From NCBI GenBank assembly GCA_965224205.1, contig CBDCYN010000016.1, positions 62,001-126,000 on the forward strand: a stretch of DNA of 64,000 nucleotides. The letters run 5' to 3'. The stretch's first letter is position 1, and each line of letters starts with the position of its first letter. The notes below the pieces were generated by a model. That model was not told the DNA's origin, did no database searches, and saw only the letters and a program-made list of their open reading frames with translations. The position numbers were made by a program, and so were the translations under genes. Below, piece by piece: positions 60,395 through 64,000 of this stretch. Origin of the DNA: CBDCYN01 sp965224205 (lineage in GTDB: Bacteria; Planctomycetota; Phycisphaerae; Phycisphaerales; Phycisphaeraceae).

Positions 60395-61591
60395 CTAAGG
60401 TTCAAACACCACCCGGCACACCCGCCGCTTGCCGACCTTGAGCACCGCGGGCTCGTCCAAGGTGATCTTCGCTTGCGGGTCGGTGATCTTTTGACCCGCG
60501 AACGTGACCGCGCCCTGCGTGACGAGGCGGCGGGCTTCGGAGTTGCTGGCCGCGAACCCGACGTGGCGGACCAGGTCCAAAATCCCGATCGGGGATTGTG
60601 GAGCGGTTTTGGTTTCTAAATCCGTGGGAAGCTCGTGCTGGGTGAACCGGCGGCGGAACTCCTCGCTGGCGGTGTTGGCGGCGTGACAATCGTGGAACGA
60701 CTCGACGATCACCTTCGCGAGGATGTCCTTGGCTTGGCGCGGGTGGGTCTGGTCGGGATCGGTCAGGCTGGTCACTATCTTTTCTGGCAGGTCGGTCAGC
60801 AGCTTGAAATACGGCCCCATCAGCGGGTCGGGGATGCTCATGACCTTGCCGAACATCTCATCGGGGGAATCGGTCAGGGCCACGTAATTGCCCTTGGACT
60901 TGCTCATCTTTTCATGGCCGTCTAGCCCGGGCAGGATCGGTAGGACCATGACGACCTGTTTCTCGAGGTCGTGCTTGTCCATCAGGTCACGGCCCACCAG
61001 GTTGTTGAAGGTCTGGTCAGTGCCCCCCAGCTCGACGTCAGCCCGGATCGCCACCGAGTCGTATCCCTGCATCAGGGGGTACATGAACTCACTGACCATG
61101 ATCTCGGTCTCGCTTTGCATCCGCTTCTTAAAGTTGTCGCGGTGGAGCATCTGCTGGACGGTCATCATCCCGGTAAGCTTTAAGACATCGGCCATGGACA
61201 GCGTCGATAGCCATTCGCTGTTCGACCGCACTTCGAGCTTGTTGGGGGAGGTATCGAGGATCTTGCCCGCCTGGTCGAGGTAGGTCGCGGCGTTGTGCTG
61301 GATCGTCTCGTCATCAAGGACCGGGCGGGTGGTGTCCCTGCCGGAAGGGTCGCCGATGCGCGCGGTGTAGTCGCCGATGATCAGCACCGCGACGTGGCCC
61401 CTATCTTGGAACTGCCGCAGCTTTCGTAAGACCACCGCGTGGCCCAGGTGGATATCCGGGGCGGTCGGGTCCATCCCGAGCTTGACGCGAAGTCTCCTGC
61501 CAGACACAAGCTTCGCCTGAAGGTCCTCACGGCTGTACAACCCCTCGACGCCGCGGACGAGAGTATCGAGATCCGGTGCGGTTTGAGGCAT
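60395..61591 (-). CDS. tyrS: Tyrosyl-tRNA synthetase
   Basis: A 398-residue class I synthetase. The HIGH-type motif is HLGH at 48-51 within GMDPTAPDIHLGHAVVLRK, and KMSKS is at about 230 within HEKMSKSKGNYVAL. ELGGTDQTFNNLVGRDLM is the tyrosine-site region. A C-terminal S4 RNA-binding domain (about 335-395, SNSEARRLVTQGAVTFAGQK) recognises the anticodon. The sequence pattern fits the TyrZ branch rather than E. coli TyrS. Repeat copy 8 lies about 110 bp upstream. Confidence 0.93.
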   Translation of the reverse strand: MPQTAPDLDTLVRGVEGLYSREDLQAKLVSGRRLRVKLGMDPTAPDIHLGHAVVLRKLRQFQDRGHVAVLIIGDYTARIGDPSGRDTTRPVLDDETIQHNAATYLDQAGKILDTSPNKLEVRSNSEWLSTLSMADVLKLTGMMTVQQMLHRDNFKKRMQSETEIMVSEFMYPLMQGYDSVAIRADVELGGTDQTFNNLVGRDLMDKHDLEKQVVMVLPILPGLDGHEKMSKSKGNYVALTDSPDEMFGKVMSIPDPLMGPYFKLLTDLPEKIVTSLTDPDQTHPRQAKDILAKVIVESFHDCHAANTASEEFRRRFTQHELPTDLETKTAPQSPIGILDLVRHVGFAASNSEARRLVTQGAVTFAGQKITDPQAKITLDEPAVLKVGKRRVCRVVFEP

Positions 61592-61703
61592 GGCTCACAT
61601 GATACAAACCTAACGCTGAAAAGCGGGGTGGGGCTTCAGAAGACGCGTGAGCAGCATAGACGGGTCTCCGGCGACACTCGATTGGAAACCCGTATGCGGA
61701 GGG

Positions 61704-61808
61704 TATACGCATCGCGTATCAACGTACCGCGTCGGTGACCCGTTTGACCCCGGAAACTTACCTGCCGCGTACAAGAGTCATGCCGTAATTTCATCCGGGA
61801 TTGGTATA
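61704..61808 (+). repeat. 105-bp interspersed repeat, copy 8 (reference copy)
   Basis: 105 bp with ends TATACGCATC and GATTGGTATA, an imperfect terminal inverted repeat (consensus TATACSCATC). Layout: terminal palindrome ATACGCATCGCGTAT, then GTACCGCGTCGG, TTGACCCCGG, CTGCCGCGTACAAGAGTCAT, GCCGTAATTTCATCCGG and the end. No ORF. The other copies are at 7730, 25996, 27120, 49098, 50662, 55501 and 59282; six of the eight are 105-108 bp long. Confidence 0.85.
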
Positions 61809-61819
61809 GATTCAAAGCA

Positions 61820-62554
61820 TCAAGCTGCGGGTGAAGCTTCCTCTGGAGCGGGGGGTTGGGCCGGGGGTTGTATCGGCGCGGGGTCGCCCACCCCGTCCGC
61901 GGCCCCGGCGTTACTCAATGCACGCTCGATCGCTTTGTGGAACTCGGTTGCGAAGTCGATCTTGAACGGTTCGTTGGCCACGCCCGCTTCATCAGCCTTG
62001 GCTTTCAATTCTTCCGCCAGGGCGGTGAGCTCTTCGTCGGTAAGGGTGTCTTTGAAGACCCGGTCGCCGTCTTGGTCGGTAGTGAAGACCGGGGCCTGGA
62101 TCTGATCGACCGCGTTTTCTGGTAGTTTCTTCTCGTACATACCCCGGGCAAACCGCTGGACGGCCAGGGCCGCTTCTTGCTTCTTTTCTTCGCTTAAACC
62201 GGATCGGGCGATGTGGTGCGTCTCGATCATGTGAACCACGCCCATGTGCAGCAGCGGGGTCTGGGCCAACTCGTCGAAGATATTGCTTAGCTGATCGAGG
62301 GTGATCCGCCCGGCCTTGTAGTCCTCGGTCACCCGATCGATGTCCTTGATAATCGCGGACTCTTGGTTCACGGGCAGGTGCATCTCCTTGACCGCTTCGA
62401 CCAAGATGAGGCGGGTGCCGTCGGCGATCCAGCCGGAGACCCGCGGCATCACATAAAACTTAACGACGAGCGCCGCTACGACGATCAAAACCACAACGGT
62501 GACCAGGCCCGTGACCAGGCACCCACCGCGTCTGTACGTCCGTCGCTGGTTCAT
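61820..62554 (-). CDS. Single-pass membrane protein of unknown function
   Basis: 244 residues: short basic N-terminus MNQRRTYRRGG, one membrane helix (about 13-34, CLVTGLVTVVVLIVVAALVV), then a mainly helical outer domain (LPVNQESAIIKDIDRVTEDY; KKLPENAVDQIQAPVFTTDQ) and a Pro/Ala-rich tail. GGAG lies 9 bases upstream of ATG 62554; the frame is open back to 62632 but that part overlaps purU. It is 59 bp downstream of purU on the same strand. Not recognised as a named family. Confidence 0.72.
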   Translation of the reverse strand: MNQRRTYRRGGCLVTGLVTVVVLIVVAALVVKFYVMPRVSGWIADGTRLILVEAVKEMHLPVNQESAIIKDIDRVTEDYKAGRITLDQLSNIFDELAQTPLLHMGVVHMIETHHIARSGLSEEKKQEAALAVQRFARGMYEKKLPENAVDQIQAPVFTTDQDGDRVFKDTLTDEELTALAEELKAKADEAGVANEPFKIDFATEFHKAIERALSNAGAADGVGDPAPIQPPAQPPAPEEASPAA

Positions 62555-62612
62555 AAGGAGATCTCCGTTGGGCAAGGGGTTATTAGCGTCAGTGCGGGGC
62601 GATCGGACCGGA

Positions 62613-63512
62613 TTAAGCCGAGGATTGGTCATGGTCCAAGAACGAGCTTAGCCCGGGTCGGAACACGACCTTGTCGTCGACGACGATTAGTTTTTCGTCG
62701 AGGTGCATCTGCGCCGCGTCGCTGAGGACCTTGGCTTCTAGGGCCTGGCCTTTCTTCTTGATATCCGCGGCTGTGTCTTTGCCCACGTCGATGTGGAACA
62801 CGTCCTGGAAAATGATCGGCCCTTCGTCGAGGTCTTCGGTCACGTAGTGGGCGGTGCACCCCGAGACGCGCACCCCGCTGTCGTACGCCTGGCGGTACGG
62901 CGCCGCCCCGGGGAAGTGCGGCAGCAGCGACGGGTGGATGTTGATGATCCGGTACCGGAACGGCGCGACGATCTCCGGGGTGACGATCTGCATGTACCGG
63001 GCCAGGACCACGAGGTCCACGTTCTCCTGATTGAGCTGTTGGAGCATCCACGCCATGTGCGTGGGTTTATCCGAGGCGGTCTTCCAGTCGAATTTCAGCC
63101 CGGCGTCGCGGGCGATCGGTTCGAGATCAGGGTGATTGGCCAGGACGCAGGTGATCTTGCCGCGGCCTCCGAATTGCCCAGCCCGTTCGTCTTCGATCAA
63201 CTGCTGGAGGCAATGCGGCTCTTTGCTGACCAAGACCGCGATTTTTTTGATCTTGCGCTGGTTGTGGAGGGTCACCCGCACCTGCATCTGGATCTGCTGG
63301 CCCAGCTCTAATAGCCCGGTGATCAGCTCGTCGAGGCTCAGGGACATCTCGGCCAGGTCCACGAGCATATCCATGATGAAATGCCCGTGGACGACCTGCT
63401 GCTCGATGTCTTCGATGTTGATCCCGTGCTCAGCGACGTACGTCGCGAACCGGGCGACCACGCCCTTCTGGTCCTGACCGATGACTGTGACGACCGCTTT
63501 GACCTGCTTCAT
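62613..63512 (-). CDS. purU: Formyltetrahydrofolate deformylase
   Basis: 299 residues. N-terminal ACT domain (1-85: VTVIGQDQKGVVARFATYVA) followed by a formyltransferase-like domain with VLARYMQIVTPEIVAPFRYR and IINIHPSLLPHFPGAAPYRQA (Asn and His of the active site), HYVTEDLDEGPIIFQDV (catalytic Asp). It hydrolyses 10-formyl-THF to formate and THF, balancing one-carbon pools for purine synthesis. ATG 63512 is the natural start. It is divergent from the dihydrolipoyl dehydrogenase gene. Confidence 0.94.
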   Translation of the reverse strand: MKQVKAVVTVIGQDQKGVVARFATYVAEHGINIEDIEQQVVHGHFIMDMLVDLAEMSLSLDELITGLLELGQQIQMQVRVTLHNQRKIKKIAVLVSKEPHCLQQLIEDERAGQFGGRGKITCVLANHPDLEPIARDAGLKFDWKTASDKPTHMAWMLQQLNQENVDLVVLARYMQIVTPEIVAPFRYRIINIHPSLLPHFPGAAPYRQAYDSGVRVSGCTAHYVTEDLDEGPIIFQDVFHIDVGKDTAADIKKKGQALEAKVLSDAAQMHLDEKLIVVDDKVVFRPGLSSFLDHDQSSA

Positions 63513-63716
63513 GATACACCCGCCTTTCTCGCCTAAACCCAGGGCCTTTGCCGATCAGGGCTTGGGCCGTGCCGTCCGAACGAATGGACGTGATTGTAAG
63601 GCCATTGTCGCCAAGCCGCACCCGTTAGCAGGTCGCGGTAGTGTGGAGCCCGATCGATCTACCTTTGTTACGTTACAATCTCTCGGATCTTTAGATCCCC
63701 CGTTCTTTAGAAGGGC

Positions 63717-64000
63717 ATGATGATGGGCGAACCAAGCAGTTTTGACCTTGTGGTGATCGGCGGTGGGCCGGCGGGTTACGTCGGGGCGATCCGTGCGGCT
63801 CAGCTGGGGCTGAGCGTTGTGTGTATCGAGCGAGATAAGCTGGGTGGCGTGTGCCTCAACTGGGGGTGCATCCCGACCAAAGCTTTGCTGGGCGCCGCGG
63901 AGTTCTACGCCAAGCTCAAGCACGAAGCCGGGGATTGGGGGATCCTCGCTGAGGGGGTTACCCACGATTGGCAGAAGGTGATCGGCCGGTCGCGGAACGT
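63717..64000 (+). CDS. lpdA: Dihydrolipoyl dehydrogenase, N-terminal part
   Basis: The first 94 residues are in the window. FDLVVIGGGPAGYVGAIRAA is the FAD-binding loop (GGGPAG at 15-20), and GGVCLNWGCIPTKALLGAAE contains the redox disulfide C46/C51. This is E3 of the pyruvate or 2-oxoglutarate dehydrogenase complexes, or a close flavoprotein disulfide reductase. Three consecutive in-frame ATGs (63717, 63720, 63723) leave the start open; AAGGG lies just before. It continues past the right edge. Confidence 0.9.
   Translation, partial: MMMGEPSSFDLVVIGGGPAGYVGAIRAAQLGLSVVCIERDKLGGVCLNWGCIPTKALLGAAEFYAKLKHEAGDWGILAEGVTHDWQKVIGRSRN

Noticed and set aside
1..64000. tRNA, rRNA and known riboswitches
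   Set aside because: I looked for GTTCGAATC-type T-arms and paired stems in the spacers and found none that fold convincingly. Small RNAs cannot be excluded by eye.

Overview
The window is GC-rich bacterial chromosome. The best guess is a planctomycete of the Phycisphaerae type. This is inferred from two PEP-CTERM surface proteins, a futalosine-pathway menaquinone gene (mqnD), a TMTC-like membrane TPR protein, an S55-domain protein, an FHA/von Willebrand protein and long spacers rich in short repeats. No rRNA, tRNA or CRISPR array was found.

Layout. 0-13 kb holds housekeeping and envelope genes: tandem HD-GYP protein, tag, a TrkA-N protein, dienelactone hydrolase, an SGNH/AlgX-like protein, a SprA-related protein, a GNAT enzyme, hslU, a HEAT lipoprotein and a TMTC-like TPR protein. 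12.8-20.2 kb holds an RNase III gene broken by eight single-base indels, an S55-domain protein, a large exported propeller-like protein, rpmH and an M16-like protein. 20.3-31 kb is a mobile-element zone with two IS630-type elements, one IS256-type element, an ADP-ribosylglycohydrolase, an M29 aminopeptidase, a cysteine-peptidase-like gene that has an IS end as its 3' end, and two paralogous PEP-CTERM proteins. 31-42.2 kb holds a class IV aminotransferase, two DUF4139-like exported proteins and three tandem exported paralogues, each with its own leader repeat and terminator. 42.6-53.4 kb is ion and phosphate transport: pstS (frameshifted)-pstC-pstA-pstB-phoU, convergent with trkH-trkA-ktrA-ktrB. 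53.5-64 kb holds tmk, coaB, an FHA-vWA protein, a NifU-like protein, csrA, a decayed patatin gene, mqnD, tyrS, a membrane protein, purU and the start of a dihydrolipoyl dehydrogenase.

Two things stand out. The first is a non-coding repeat of almost constant length (105-108 bp) with ends TATACGCATC / GATGGGTATA. Eight copies are scattered over the window, all between genes and mostly in 5' leaders. It looks like a MITE whose ends partly match one of the IS630 elements. The second is the 35.4-42.2 kb array of three large secreted paralogues of unknown function, each preceded by a related purine-rich leader repeat.

Functionally, pst/phoU and two different K+ uptake systems (Trk and Ktr) form an 11-kb nutrient and ion block. 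The PEP-CTERM pair, the DUF4139 pair and the three-paralogue array form a 15-kb surface-protein block. Product names rest on motif recognition by eye; no database search was run.
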